A stretch of 64,000 nucleotides of DNA from Bradyrhizobium sp. CIAT3101 (GCF_029714945.1 NZ_CP121634.1:4795001-4859000), one strand, 5' to 3'. Counted from the first letter of the stretch, positions 42,126 to 51,564 are shown. Translations and numbers: made by a program. The notes: a model not told the origin generated them from the letters alone.

Positions 42126-42368
42126 TCAGCGCCCGGTCACGGTGTCGACCCTGACCGAGCCGCCGATCTTCACGCAGGTGCCCTCGACCATCATGAAGCC
42201 CCGGCCATAGGCGGCGCAGGCATTGGCCTTGCTGGCAGCCCCCGTGGCGCTCCTCAGCGGCAGGGTCTTGCCCGACTGGGGCTGCTCGGTCGGCGGCAGG
42301 CGCAGGGTCTCGGCTCCGGCTGCGGAGGTCGTCGCGAGAGCGATCAGGACGAGGACGGAAAGGCGCAT
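42126..42368 (-). CDS. exported protein resembling a porin N-terminus
   Basis: 80 residues with a signal peptide (MRLSVLVLIALATTSAAGAE). The C-terminal ACAAYGRGFMMVEGTCVKIG GSVRVD closely resembles the N-terminal beta-strand of rhizobial Omp2b-type porins (C-x-x-Y-G-x-G-F...C-x-K-I-G-G), yet the gene ends right after it. It may be a free-standing stub of a porin gene or a small periplasmic protein. Start 42368 has AAGG upstream. Confidence 0.65.
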   Translation of the reverse strand: MRLSVLVLIALATTSAAGAETLRLPPTEQPQSGKTLPLRSATGAASKANACAAYGRGFMMVEGTCVKIGGSVRVDTVTGR

Positions 42369-42414
42369 GCCCGCCTTGTAACCCGGACCCGGGCCTGGCG
42401 CTATCGGGCGGCCG

Positions 42415-42669
42415 TCAGAGGAACTTGATGCCGGCCGACTTGCCGCGGCGCCAGACCACCTGGCAGTTCCGTCCGGTCCGGGCATCGCGCGCAAACGCCA
42501 TCCGGATCACGCCCGGCAGCTGGCTCGCATCCTCGTCCAGCGTGATCTTGGCGCCGGAGGCCGAGATGTCCTGGACCAGGCAGTGCCGCGCCGCGAATCC
42601 GCCCTCGAGCGTGATCCAGGCGTGCTGCGACAGCATTTTGCGGGCTGCGCGCTTCTTGGGCTGTGGCAT
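42415..42669 (-). CDS. PilZ domain protein
   Basis: 84 residues, a single PilZ barrel: RAARKMLSQHAWITLEGGFA, then CLVQDISASGAKITLDEDA (the D/N-x-S-x-x-G c-di-GMP motif) and VVWRRGKSAGIKFL. The N-terminal RxxxR signal is only partly kept (KKRAARK), so c-di-GMP binding is possible but not certain. Confidence 0.85.
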   Translation of the reverse strand: MPQPKKRAARKMLSQHAWITLEGGFAARHCLVQDISASGAKITLDEDASQLPGVIRMAFARDARTGRNCQVVWRRGKSAGIKFL

Positions 42670-42898
42670 CGGCGAAAGATATCTCCCGCCCCAGCGCTAG
42701 CCCAGGGAACCCTAAGAAACGGTTGAAATCGCCGCCCGCATGATCCCGGGGCGGGCTATCCACCGGGCCCAAAAGAGCGTTCCGGAACGGCTTGCCCACG
42801 GGCCGAAAGGCCACTATACGTTCGCCCGCTGCAAGCCGCCGGGCACGACTCGGACCGGCCAGCGGGCCTGTCGCCACATGCGGCCCGGCCTTGCGTTT

Positions 42899-42973
42899 GC
42901 TCCCTTCGTCTATCGGTTAGGACGCCACCCTTTCACGGTGGAGAGAGCGGTTCGATTCCGCTAGGGAGCGCCA
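42899..42973 (+). tRNA. tRNA-Glu (UUC anticodon)
   Basis: Acceptor GCTCCCT/AGGGAGC, D-arm with TCTATCGGTTAGGACG, anticodon stem CCACC/GGTGG around CTTTCAC giving anticodon TTC, T-arm GCGGTTCGATTCCGC, discriminator G and encoded CCA (42971-42973). Confidence 0.96.
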
Positions 42974-42991
42974 AGCAGCAGCCCCCATCCC

Positions 42992-44641
42992 TCACCGCTC
43001 GCCCAGGAAGCTCTCGCGCAACTTCGTGCAGGCGAGCCCGACGGTATAGACGTGGATCCCCTCGATCACGCAATGGTCCGGATGGAGCGCCAGCAGCCCG
43101 ATCGAATTGTCCTCGTTCAGTTCCCACGGTGAGCGGACGATGACGCAGGGATAGTCCGCGGCGAGCTTGGCGTAGCTGGTGGCGCGAAAATTGGTCTTCA
43201 GGACGTGCGTGTAGGTGTTGTGGTCCAGCAGGGCGACCGCGAAGGCGTGCTCATAGGCGACCGAGAACCTCTCCCGCATCGCCTGGTCGCCCCAGAGCTG
43301 CAAGGTCATGTCCCAGCCATGGTTCATGTCGTTCTCCGGCGCTCCCACGAACATGCCGGAGACGTTGGCGCAGGCCGGCCCCGCCGCGACCACGGCTTTC
43401 GAGAGCCTGGCCCCGATCGCATTCGAGGCAGAGGCCTGCAGCGCGACTGTCCTCGCGTCGATCAGCGTCACCGCGGCCGTCACGGCACATAGGCCGCCCG
43501 CAAGCAGGCTCAGCGCCGCCGACGGGATCGCGGGGGCCAGGCGCCTGATCTGCACCACGACCAGGACGAGGACAACGCCCGTCAGGGCCCACGACGCCAT
43601 CATGTAATGCAGCGCGAAATGCTTCGACGTCGCCACGAGGTAGGCCGCAAAGACCAGGGCGGCAGCGCTGAGCGTGAGGCTGACCGGATCGCGCCAGTCG
43701 CGCGTCCTGATGCACCAGGCCAGCGCCGCAGCAGCGGCTGCGATGTAGGCACCCGCCGCGAGCGGTCCGGCCGTGATGATCTCGCGCATGTTCGACCAGA
43801 ACGTCGCGAAGTCGATGAATCCGGTCTCGCCCTCGCCGTAATGTCCCTTGTGGGTCGCGATTTGCACCAGCCATCCGAACCCGCGCGTGATCGTTCCGGG
43901 ATTAAAGACGAGACTGAAGGCAACGAAGCCGATCGCCCCGGTGAGCAAGGCGGCGACGAACGCTCGCCGGTTTCTGAGCAGGCATACCGCGAACAGCGCC
44001 TGCGGCAGGTAGAGATATTTGGTCGCGAAGCCGAGCGCGAAAATCAATCCGGACACGACGCCGAGGCTGGTCGCCGGCGGTCGCGCGTCGAGCGCAGCCT
44101 TGAGCACGATCGCCATGCCGAACAGCGCGATCGCGACCATGAGGCTTTCCGGGGCGAGTACCGTCTGAAAATGAAACGCATCGGGATGAACGAACGCGCC
44201 CGCCTGAAACAGCATCGCGGCAATGGCACTGCGCGTGGACCGGCCGACGATGAGCCCGCCTGCCAGCAACGCACCCGAGAGCACCAGCGCCTCGCAAGTC
44301 CGCGCCGCGAAGGTGATCGCATCGTAGTGCTTGAGCCCGAACGCAACGATATCGTCAGGCCGGGCGACCAGGGCCCAGCCCCTGATGACCAACTCGACGA
44401 GCAGCGTCGTCGTCGTTCCCGGATGATCGAATTTCAGCGAGCCATATCCGGCCGCCGCCACCAGGCCGTTCATGGTGTAGGCCGATTCCGGATCAACCTG
44501 GACACCCCAGACCGCCTGCCAGGCCGAATAGAGCAACGTCGCCGCCAGATACAATATCGGCACGATCAGGATCAGCGCTGTTCTGACCCTCCCGCTCACG
44601 TGCGTGTCGGGAAAAGCGCGATCGGCTGACATCATCGGCAT
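42992..44641 (-). CDS. polytopic glycosyltransferase-like membrane protein (ArnT/PMT type)
   Basis: 549 residues with about 11 transmembrane segments. An N-terminal helix is followed by a periplasmic loop (VDPESAYTMNGLVAAAGY, with acidic residues) and GSLKFDHPGTTTTLLVELV, as in GT39/GT-C enzymes that use lipid-linked sugars. A C-terminal soluble domain of about 140 residues follows. It begins 20 bp after the methyltransferase-glycosyltransferase gene, so they are likely co-transcribed. GT-C assignment is inferred from topology. Confidence 0.75.
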   Translation of the reverse strand: MPMMSADRAFPDTHVSGRVRTALILIVPILYLAATLLYSAWQAVWGVQVDPESAYTMNGLVAAAGYGSLKFDHPGTTTTLLVELVIRGWALVARPDDIVAFGLKHYDAITFAARTCEALVLSGALLAGGLIVGRSTRSAIAAMLFQAGAFVHPDAFHFQTVLAPESLMVAIALFGMAIVLKAALDARPPATSLGVVSGLIFALGFATKYLYLPQALFAVCLLRNRRAFVAALLTGAIGFVAFSLVFNPGTITRGFGWLVQIATHKGHYGEGETGFIDFATFWSNMREIITAGPLAAGAYIAAAAAALAWCIRTRDWRDPVSLTLSAAALVFAAYLVATSKHFALHYMMASWALTGVVLVLVVVQIRRLAPAIPSAALSLLAGGLCAVTAAVTLIDARTVALQASASNAIGARLSKAVVAAGPACANVSGMFVGAPENDMNHGWDMTLQLWGDQAMRERFSVAYEHAFAVALLDHNTYTHVLKTNFRATSYAKLAADYPCVIVRSPWELNEDNSIGLLALHPDHCVIEGIHVYTVGLACTKLRESFLGER

Positions 44642-44661
44642 CGAACCGTGGCTTCCACGGC

Positions 44662-46113
44662 CTAGATCGCCTTGATCTTGAGAAAGGCGAAAGCCACCAT
44701 CTTCAGCAGCATCCAGCCGTGACGAAACCTCGAGATCTGTGTTTCGCCATAAGTGCGTGCGGCATAGCGGATCGGAAGATCCACCGATTTCAGATTGAGC
44801 TTCGAGGCGCCGAAGATCAGGTCGAAATCGCCGAATGGATCGAAATCGCCGAAATAGGCCTTGCCGGCCTTCAGACGCTGATAGTCGCTCCGGCGCAGCA
44901 CCTTGGTGCCGCACAGCGTGTCCGTATAGCGCTGGTTGAGCAGCCAGGAGAACAGATAGGAAAAGATCTTGTTGGCGATCAGGTTGAGGAAGCGCATCGC
45001 GCCCTCGTCCATGGGATAGACCAAGCGCGATCCGTTGACGAACTCACCCTTGCCCGACAGCAACGCCTCGACGAATTTCGGAATCTGTTCCGGCGGCATG
45101 GTCAGATCGGCATCCAGAATGATCAGCACGTCGCCGCGTGCCGCGTCGAACGCGGTGAAGACGGCGTCGGCCTTGCCCTTGCCCGGCTGGCGCATCACCT
45201 TGATGTCCCTGGAGGGATACGCCTGCTTGACCCGCTCCATCTCCTCGAAGGTGCCGTCCTGGCTGTGGCCTTCGATGAAGATGATCTCGATGTCGCGGCA
45301 GAAGTCGGGCATCCGCAGGACGGCCGGCTCGATATTACCGCGCTCGTTGCGCGCGGGCACCACGACGGTGGCGGAGCAAAACTCCTCCCTCGCCCTGCGG
45401 CTCGAGCGCGCGACCATATAGTGCCGCAGCGCCGCCTGGCGGATCCCCGGCAGCACGCTGACGAAACGATTGAGGAAGCGCCCGAGCCCGAACATCCGGA
45501 CCGGCGACAGCACGCGCTGCTCGGACTTCACCGGATCGAAGTCCCCAAGTCTCGCGAGGCTGCGCAAGTCGGATGGCGACAGCACGTTCTGATCCGGCTG
45601 CGGCATTCGCAGGCCGACAAGCTCGGCCAATTTCAGCACGGGGTACCAGAGATGCGAGAAGTAGCCGATCACCAGCCGTGTATCCCGCGTGCACAGTGGA
45701 TGCAGCTGGGCGATGAACTTCTGACAATCCTCCAGCGAACCGATCGTATCGAGGACGAGGATATAGTCGAACGGACCTTGCAGCGCTTCCAGCGTCGCGG
45801 GGTCTTCGGCATCGCCGACGACGAAGGTGAGATCGGAGTGGCGCTCCCGCGCGATCTCGATCTGCTTGCGGCAGAAATCTATTCCGACGCCATGCGATGG
45901 CGCGAGGCTCGCGAGCGTGTCGCCAACACCGCATCCGATCTCCAGGACGCGACTTCCCGCCGGGATCAAGAACCGGAGATAGCGTTCATCCTCGTCATGA
46001 AAGAAGCTGTTCTTCTCGCGCCAGGCCACGCGGTCCGTGGCGACGCTGTCGGCGTGATCGAGGATGCCTGCTTTTCGCGGAGACAGGCAGTCCGACGTGA
46101 GGGTCATGTCCAT
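44662..46113 (-). CDS. fusion of SAM methyltransferase and GT2 glycosyltransferase
   Basis: 483 residues. The N-terminal half is a class I methyltransferase (SRVLEIGCGVGDTLASLAPS, about 54-73; GDAEDPATLEAL, about 103-114). The C-terminal half is GT2: TVVVPARNERGNIEPAVLRM (about 249-268), GHSQDGTFEE, GDVLIILDADLTMPPEQIPK (DxD, about 330-349). It ends with basic, amphipathic helices that may touch the membrane. Possibly polyprenyl-phosphate sugar synthesis feeding the adjacent GT-C-like protein. Confidence 0.88.
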   Translation of the reverse strand: MDMTLTSDCLSPRKAGILDHADSVATDRVAWREKNSFFHDEDERYLRFLIPAGSRVLEIGCGVGDTLASLAPSHGVGIDFCRKQIEIARERHSDLTFVVGDAEDPATLEALQGPFDYILVLDTIGSLEDCQKFIAQLHPLCTRDTRLVIGYFSHLWYPVLKLAELVGLRMPQPDQNVLSPSDLRSLARLGDFDPVKSEQRVLSPVRMFGLGRFLNRFVSVLPGIRQAALRHYMVARSSRRAREEFCSATVVVPARNERGNIEPAVLRMPDFCRDIEIIFIEGHSQDGTFEEMERVKQAYPSRDIKVMRQPGKGKADAVFTAFDAARGDVLIILDADLTMPPEQIPKFVEALLSGKGEFVNGSRLVYPMDEGAMRFLNLIANKIFSYLFSWLLNQRYTDTLCGTKVLRRSDYQRLKAGKAYFGDFDPFGDFDLIFGASKLNLKSVDLPIRYAARTYGETQISRFRHGWMLLKMVAFAFLKIKAI

Positions 46114-46374
46114 GACAGGACACAGGCCTCGTCACGCCTGCTCGAACGATAATCTATCGCGACATCAAACAACGCAGCGCGAGGCGCCACAGACACAAAA
46201 AAACACATAAAAACAGTTCCCCCGAACCTGCTGCTACTCAAGCGCAACTGCAGCGGGACTTCAACAGGAACGTCATTCGGCGGGCCAGAATTTAAGCCCC
46301 CAATCCGGCGACGATCGAATGCTGCCGAGCCGCGCCACATCGGCGCGAAGGTCAACGAGCGCGCTGCGGATTCC

Positions 46375-47451
46375 TCAGGTCGTCGTGAAAACCTCACGTC
46401 GCCGGTCGCGCCATTTTCGGCTTATCGCGATGAACGGCTCTTCGATGAACCGCTGGGATATCCACGCCATCGGCGTGGTCAAGATCACGCCGATGACAAT
46501 GCTCAACAGGATCGACAGCAAGGGCCAGCCATCGATGGTGCTGATGCGAACCGCAACGGTCAAGCCGATGATGTGGAAGAGATAGAAGCTGTAGGATATC
46601 CGGCCGTAGAAGCCTAGCGCCGGATGATCCAGCCAACGAAAGCCGCGCTGCCGATCCCCAAACGCGATCAACGCAACCAGCAGCCCGGATGAACAGGCTT
46701 CGAGCAAGATGATCGGCGCGGTTTGCTTCTGCAGACCGCAATAAAGGAACAGGCCACCCGCCACGACAGCCACCACCATCTGCCGATCGCCGATACGTTC
46801 CTCGAGGCGGCGTCCCGAGAAGTGCAGCGCCGCGCCAAGCACGAAAGCATACAAGGGCGCGATGTTCGTGTAGCCGCCGAGCAGGTGCGCATATGGCCCG
46901 ATGAACGACAAAGCGAACAGCACTGCGATCGCCGCGATCAGGACCCGCGAGCCAAATCGCCGTCCGCCCTGGAAAGCCAGAACGATGACCGGAGTTGCGA
47001 AACACTCCACCGTCATCGACCACATCGGCCCATTGATGTCGTGCCGGATCATCAGCGCATTCAGCATCACGTTGAACGGCGAAAAATCGGGTCCCAAGCC
47101 CAGATAGAACCCGAACGCCTCGTGAAGCGCGGCCAGCAGCAGCACGACCGCAATCGCCGCCGGAAATAGCCGGAGAATCCTGCGACGCACGAATACCGCG
47201 ATGTCGTCGTTCCGAGCCAGCGAGCGCGACAGTACGAAGCCGCTCAGCACGAAGAAGAGCACCACCGGCGCCATGCCTGTGACATAGGTGTCGGTGAGGC
47301 GTCCGAATGCATGGTAGCCAACGACAGAAACCGCGGCCAGGCCGCGCAGCGACTCAAGTCTCGGCAGGAATTCGAGTTTTTGAATCACGCTCGTCCCGAC
47401 ATCCAGGGTCTGGATTTCGACGGCTTCTGATCTGGCCGCATCGGTTCGCAC
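46375..47451 (-). CDS. acyltransferase 3 family membrane protein
   Basis: 358 residues from a GTG, about 10 transmembrane helices. RLESLRGLAAVSVVGYHAFG (catalytic His near residue 47) and FFVLSGFVLSRSLARND are family signatures (OafA/YrhL). It O-acetylates surface sugars or similar. It lies upstream of the glycosyltransferase pair on the same strand with a 261-bp gap that holds no gene. Ribosome site weak. Confidence 0.9.
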   Translation of the reverse strand: MRTDAARSEAVEIQTLDVGTSVIQKLEFLPRLESLRGLAAVSVVGYHAFGRLTDTYVTGMAPVVLFFVLSGFVLSRSLARNDDIAVFVRRRILRLFPAAIAVVLLLAALHEAFGFYLGLGPDFSPFNVMLNALMIRHDINGPMWSMTVECFATPVIVLAFQGGRRFGSRVLIAAIAVLFALSFIGPYAHLLGGYTNIAPLYAFVLGAALHFSGRRLEERIGDRQMVVAVVAGGLFLYCGLQKQTAPIILLEACSSGLLVALIAFGDRQRGFRWLDHPALGFYGRISYSFYLFHIIGLTVAVRISTIDGWPLLSILLSIVIGVILTTPMAWISQRFIEEPFIAISRKWRDRRREVFTTT

Positions 47452-47663
47452 TTAGGCACAATACGGCACGCCATGGCAATCTATCGAAATGGGTCCGTCC
47501 GCGGACCGGCCTTGATCGCTCGGGAAATCGGGCACCCGAATGATGCGCCGGCAGAATCTGTCCTCCGGCATGAACCTCCCCGGCCCTCAACTCCTACCAA
47601 TGTCCGAAGGAACCGCCTTTCCGACCGCGATGGCGTCACATCTTGAAGGACCGGGCTCGGCCC

Positions 47664-48320
47664 ATGGAGCAACGCAAATCCACAGCGAACGGCCCGTCAG
47701 GCGCCCCACCGGCGCCGGCCTGGATGCAACGCACGTTGCCCTACTCGCCCGACCGGCGTGCCAAAATGCTGGAGCACATGGCGCGCGCCAGATCGGTGCC
47801 GTCGCCCCAAGCTGCGAGGGCGACGGAGCCGTCGCGCATGAGCGGTTGGGACCTTCTCCGCGACGCCTATGGCTGCGCCGTCCTGTCGGCGATCATCGCG
47901 TTCTTTTTGCAATCGCGCGTGCCGTTTTATCTCGGGGCGTTCATCTTCCTGACTGACGGCGAGCGCGTCGAAGGCGCCCTCGCGACGATGGGGATCCGGT
48001 TCGAGCCGGAAGCGATCGGGCCTGACATCGTCAAGGGCTTCGTCTCCCTGTTCGGATGGTTCGCACTGCTCGTGTCGTTGCGGGATTTCGTCCCCGGCTG
48101 GCTTGCGGCCTGGATGCCTCCGGCCGAACCGTCCTGGTCTCTCATCGCCGGCATTGCCTTTGCTTTCACCGTCGTCGAAGCGCTCGCGACGCGCGCAATG
48201 CGGCGCGTGTTGCCGTGGTTCGGGCTGGAGATCAACTCCAACGGCCTGACCTGGGCGGTGATGAAGCTCGCCCTTGCGCTTGGCGTGCTGGCGTTGCTCG
48301 CGCTGCACGGCCCTGCCTGA
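47664..48320 (+). CDS. membrane protein, 218 residues, unknown function
   Basis: A soluble N-terminal 60 residues (MEQRKSTANGPSGAPPAPAW...) is followed by four hydrophobic segments (about 65-85, 110-135, 148-175, 197-216). ATG at 47664 chosen; a TTG at 47643 has AAGGA nearby and is an alternative. Codon use fits the core genome. No family recognised. Confidence 0.65.
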   Translation: MEQRKSTANGPSGAPPAPAWMQRTLPYSPDRRAKMLEHMARARSVPSPQAARATEPSRMSGWDLLRDAYGCAVLSAIIAFFLQSRVPFYLGAFIFLTDGERVEGALATMGIRFEPEAIGPDIVKGFVSLFGWFALLVSLRDFVPGWLAAWMPPAEPSWSLIAGIAFAFTVVEALATRAMRRVLPWFGLEINSNGLTWAVMKLALALGVLALLALHGPA

Positions 48321-48443
48321 ACGGCGCCATTCAGTTCGGGCGAAAAACCCGCGTCAGGTCTCCGTAAGCCGGTGCAGCTAGTTTCAAGGCGTCCGATTCA
48401 CAGACCCCGCCAAACGGCAGGTGGCATTGCCACGCGGTGAGAC

Positions 48444-48650
48444 ATGAGCTCCTTGGAGCAGGCGAAGCTGCGACAGATCGCGATCGTGTCGCGCGCGTTG
48501 GCACGACAGGACGGCATCGACTATCGGCAAACCTCGAGGGACGAGCGGCATCAGTACCGGCGGGAGGCGATCATCACGCTGCTCGGCAACTGGACCCTCG
48601 ATGACATCCGCCTCGCCGACGGCATCATCGCCAAATGCAGGAACGGCTGA
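48444..48650 (+). CDS. small basic protein, 68 residues
   Basis: MSSLEQAKLRQIAIVSRALA, then RQTSRDERHQYRREAIITLL, ending ADGIIAKCRNG. Soluble, predicted helical. Weak GGTGAG upstream of the ATG. No family recognised. Confidence 0.6.
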   Translation: MSSLEQAKLRQIAIVSRALARQDGIDYRQTSRDERHQYRREAIITLLGNWTLDDIRLADGIIAKCRNG

Positions 48651-48663
48651 CAGCAAACGCGTG

Positions 48664-48729
48664 AGCCTCGATTGCTCCGCTTCCGTCGTCGCGCTTCGCG
48701 CGATTGCGGACAAGGCGGCCGCAATGACG
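48664..48729 (-). repeat. CGTCATTGCG dispersed palindromic repeat, copy 2
   Basis: On the minus strand it starts CGTCATTGCGGCCGCCTTGT and carries CGACGGAAGCGGAGCAATC at the other end, matching 31981-32049 over its length. It lies in the gap between a small basic protein and the PilZ gene. Confidence 0.75.
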
Positions 48730-48904
48730 TGGTTGTGAATGCGCGCGCCCGATAACCGGGACGTTTTGCCGCTTATCCCGGCACATTACCGACCTGCTCA
48801 TTTACCGGAAATTTACCCCTGCTCCTGAGCGCCGGTATCATTTGCTTAGAATTTGACCGCTACCGTGGAATTACGGAAACAATCAGAAACACGAACTGGC
48901 ACCC

Positions 48905-49531
48905 ATGTCCGTCGCAGAGTTCCTCAGGCAGCGTGCCGTGGAAGTGAACGTGAGCGGCAGCTATTCGCTGCATCGCTGGTACGATTGCGATGGCAAGCTG
49001 CGAAACTTCGCCTGCCGCACCAAGCGCGTTTCACCCTTCCGCATGATCGTGGACGTGCCGGTCGTCGGCAAGATCGGCGAGCGCGTCACCTCCTACTTCC
49101 AGGATTTCGGCGAGTTCCAGTGCACCATCAGCGCGACGCTGAAATCGGGCTTCCTGATGGAGCTCGACATGACCCGCGCACGCCGCGCCTGGATGTCGGA
49201 AAAGCTGACCTGGCTCGAAAAGAAGCAGAAGGACGACAGCATCCAGGATCTGCGCCGTGACGCGCGCTTTGTCCCGCAGGCCTCACACACATTCCTGACG
49301 GTTGCCGACGGCAGCACCCATCCCTGCTTCATCATCGACGTCTCAACGGCCGGCGTCGCGATCTCCTGCGAATACGACCCGCCGATCGGGACCCCGCTTG
49401 CGGTCGGCGCCTGCGTTGGCCGCGTCATCCGTAAGTTCGACAATGGCTTTGCGGTGAAGTTCACCGAGAAGCAGCAGCGGGACGACCTCGTCCGCCTGGT
49501 CGTACGCCAGGCCGTGCCGCAGCCGGGCTAA
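48905..49531 (+). CDS. PilZ domain protein, likely two PilZ folds
   Basis: 208 residues. The C-terminal PilZ has DLRRDARFVPQASHTFLTV (RxxxR) and CFIIDVSTAGVAISCEYDPP (D-x-S-x-x-G), both c-di-GMP motifs intact. The N-terminal half (SGSYSLHRWYDCDGKLRNFA CRTKRVSPFRMIV) resembles a degenerate PilZ-like or YcgR-N-like barrel. It probably senses c-di-GMP for motility or polysaccharide control. No ribosome site seen. Confidence 0.85.
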   Translation: MSVAEFLRQRAVEVNVSGSYSLHRWYDCDGKLRNFACRTKRVSPFRMIVDVPVVGKIGERVTSYFQDFGEFQCTISATLKSGFLMELDMTRARRAWMSEKLTWLEKKQKDDSIQDLRRDARFVPQASHTFLTVADGSTHPCFIIDVSTAGVAISCEYDPPIGTPLAVGACVGRVIRKFDNGFAVKFTEKQQRDDLVRLVVRQAVPQPG

Positions 49532-49645
49532 CGCCGGACAAACGAACCAGATTGCTGCCCTACCGCGGCCCCATTGCGGGATCAGCCTCTGAGGGGTCCG
49601 TGCCGCGTGCCGGGCATCATTGCAGGCTTGCGATCGGGGGACCGG

Positions 49646-49903
49646 ATGGCAGTCGACAAGATCACAGTTGATAAGATCACTTGGGACAGGGTCGGCCGGG
49701 TCACCGAGCCCGGGCGCTACATGTACACGTTTGGATGGCTCACGATTACGGCCGGTGACCTCGATATCTGGAAACGGTATCCACAAGCCGCCTTCACGCT
49801 ACTCGCCCACTATTCCGAGCCAGATGAGGCCGTCGGCGAGGAATTCCACCTCGGGGCCTTCGACATCACGCCCGACGCTCCAGCGCCGTTCACCACCCAT
49901 TGA
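49646..49903 (+). CDS. small soluble protein, 85 residues
   Basis: MAVDKITVDKITWDRVGRVT, then YMYTFGWLTITAGDLDIWKR. It is acidic at the C-terminus. Start 49646 because GGGGG lies 5 bases upstream; a longer frame adds 24 residues. No family recognised, composition clearly coding. Confidence 0.65.
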   Translation: MAVDKITVDKITWDRVGRVTEPGRYMYTFGWLTITAGDLDIWKRYPQAAFTLLAHYSEPDEAVGEEFHLGAFDITPDAPAPFTTH

Positions 49904-50043
49904 GGGCGGAAAGCGCAGGCTAGGGCCGCCTTTCGGGAACCGGCGATTCGAACCGGAGCAAGCCGTGCCCGGTGTGAGCCGCCGTTGCACCATGCGCAGG
50001 CCTTCTCGGGAACGCATGGCATGCGCGTTGCTTAATCAACGCC

Positions 50044-50199
50044 ATGATCCATATTCCTCCCGCCGACCAGGCCTTCCTGCTGCTGCTCATCGTCTCCTGT
50101 CTTGGCACGTGCCTCATACGCGCCATCTGGGAGCTCGAGCAGCTGCGAGCCCGCCGGATCGCATCATCGCCTCGCCGACGCACCACGAAGCGTGATTAG
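50044..50199 (+). CDS. single-pass membrane microprotein, 51 residues
   Basis: MIHIPPADQAFLLLLIVSCL (helix about 9-27) followed by a charged tail ELEQLRARRIASSPRRRTTK. Topology and codon use support it; ribosome site weak. Confidence 0.5.
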   Translation: MIHIPPADQAFLLLLIVSCLGTCLIRAIWELEQLRARRIASSPRRRTTKRD

Positions 50200-50523
50200 G
50201 CGGTCTCATTGGCCGCACGTTGTCCGAACGAGGCCCATCCCGCCTCTGGACTCGCCGCGCGCGCACGTGCATCGTGAATCGAAGAAACCTGCACACTGCC
50301 TTGATCTGACTTATCAATCGCGATCCGCTGACCGGCGCGCAGCCGTTATAGTCGACGACGAGGTGGTTCTGTCATGCAATTGATTGCGCTCGTATTCTAC
50401 ACTTTGCGGCCCTGATGAACGCCGGCTGTCGTGCCTGTTAAGCTACGGGACAGCCGGCGCATGACAGATGGTCGCATCGGGAAACGTAGATAAGCGGACC
50501 AAGGGAACCTAATTTCGGCGCCG
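50200..50523. other. 324-bp intergenic region with an 11-bp palindrome
   Basis: Contains a hairpin with perfect 11-bp stem CGCCGGCTGTC/GACAGCCGGCG (50420-50430, 50449-50459) upstream of the PrsW gene. A 13-codon ATG frame near 50374 has no further support. No other gene was seen. Confidence 0.45.
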
Positions 50524-51564
50524 ATGTATCTGATTGAAGCTTTACCCACCGTCATCGGGACAGCCGCCATCGCCCCGGCGCTGCTGATGCTGTGGCTTGT
50601 CATTGCCGCCGAGGAACGCCCCGGGCCGCCGGCCCAGGTCTGGACCGCGTTCCTGCTTGGCGCGGCCAGCATCTCGCTGCTGGGTCTCGCCCGGGCCCCC
50701 TTCGCCAAGATGGTTGCGGCGCCCGACAATCCCTGGACGGCGCTTGTCATGCATTCGGTCTTCGGCGTCGCGCTGCCCGAGGAGGCCGTGAAGGTGATCG
50801 CCATCGTGCTGATCTCCTCGACCAAGCGGCGGACCTTCGCCAACCCCATGGACACCGTGGTCTACGGCGCCGCCGTCGGCCTCGGCTTCGCGGCTTACGA
50901 GAACCTCGCCTACCTGGTGCAGCATGCCGAGATGTGGCGGTCGCTGGCGGCGCTGCGCAGCGTTCTCACCGTGCCGTTCCACGGCGCGCTCGGCATCATC
51001 GCGGGCGCCTATCTCACGATCGCCCGGGCCGGCACGGCGCTGGGCGCAAACCGCCATCACCGCGACTGGGCCCGTCTCTCCAGCCGGCTGCTGATTTTCG
51101 CGGGCCCGCTCGCACTGCACGCGGCGTTCGACTTCCCGCTGCTCACGCTCCAGCGCATGCCCGATCTCGATCCGACAATCCGGATGTGGCTGGGCGGGGC
51201 AAGCCTTCTGATCGGCTTCAGCTCGATCGCTTTTGCCATGCGCCTGGTGCGTCGCGTCGCGCGCCACCACGCGCCCCGCACCGATATCGCGCGGGAGCGG
51301 CTCAGCCAGCTGCGCCGGATGTGGGCGCTCTGGCTCGCCGGCGGCGGCGTCGGCTTCCTCGGCCTCGCTTTCGTGCTGACCTCGATCCATCACTGGCTCA
51401 TCAACCCCGAGCGCAATCTGACGCTGGCCCTGATCCCGATCGGCTTCGTCTCGATCCTGCTCGGCCTTGCGCTGCTGGTGGTCACGACCGCGATCTACGT
51501 CCTCGGCCGCAACCGCATCCGCACCACTGGCGAGGGTTTTTCGTCAGCGCACGGCGGCGGTTGA
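50524..51564 (+). CDS. PrsW family intramembrane glutamic protease
   Basis: 346 residues with about 8 helices. Catalytic-site motifs are intact: LPEEAVKVIAIVL (paired Glu), YGAAVGLGFAAYENLAYLVQ (Glu in Y-E-N), VPFHGALGIIAGAY (His) and PLALHAAFDFPLL (His). PrsW proteins cut membrane proteins within the bilayer, for example anti-sigma factors in Bacillus; target here unknown. The following HdeD gene is 69 bp away on the same strand. Confidence 0.87.
   Translation: MYLIEALPTVIGTAAIAPALLMLWLVIAAEERPGPPAQVWTAFLLGAASISLLGLARAPFAKMVAAPDNPWTALVMHSVFGVALPEEAVKVIAIVLISSTKRRTFANPMDTVVYGAAVGLGFAAYENLAYLVQHAEMWRSLAALRSVLTVPFHGALGIIAGAYLTIARAGTALGANRHHRDWARLSSRLLIFAGPLALHAAFDFPLLTLQRMPDLDPTIRMWLGGASLLIGFSSIAFAMRLVRRVARHHAPRTDIARERLSQLRRMWALWLAGGGVGFLGLAFVLTSIHHWLINPERNLTLALIPIGFVSILLGLALLVVTTAIYVLGRNRIRTTGEGFSSAHGGG

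Noticed and set aside
42899..42973. tRNA-Glu as an integration site for a genomic island
   Set aside because: No integrase and no direct repeat of the tRNA 3' end was found nearby.
44719..46152. 477-codon open frame antisense to the methyltransferase-glycosyltransferase fusion
   Set aside because: Shadow frame; the minus-strand protein has intact motifs.
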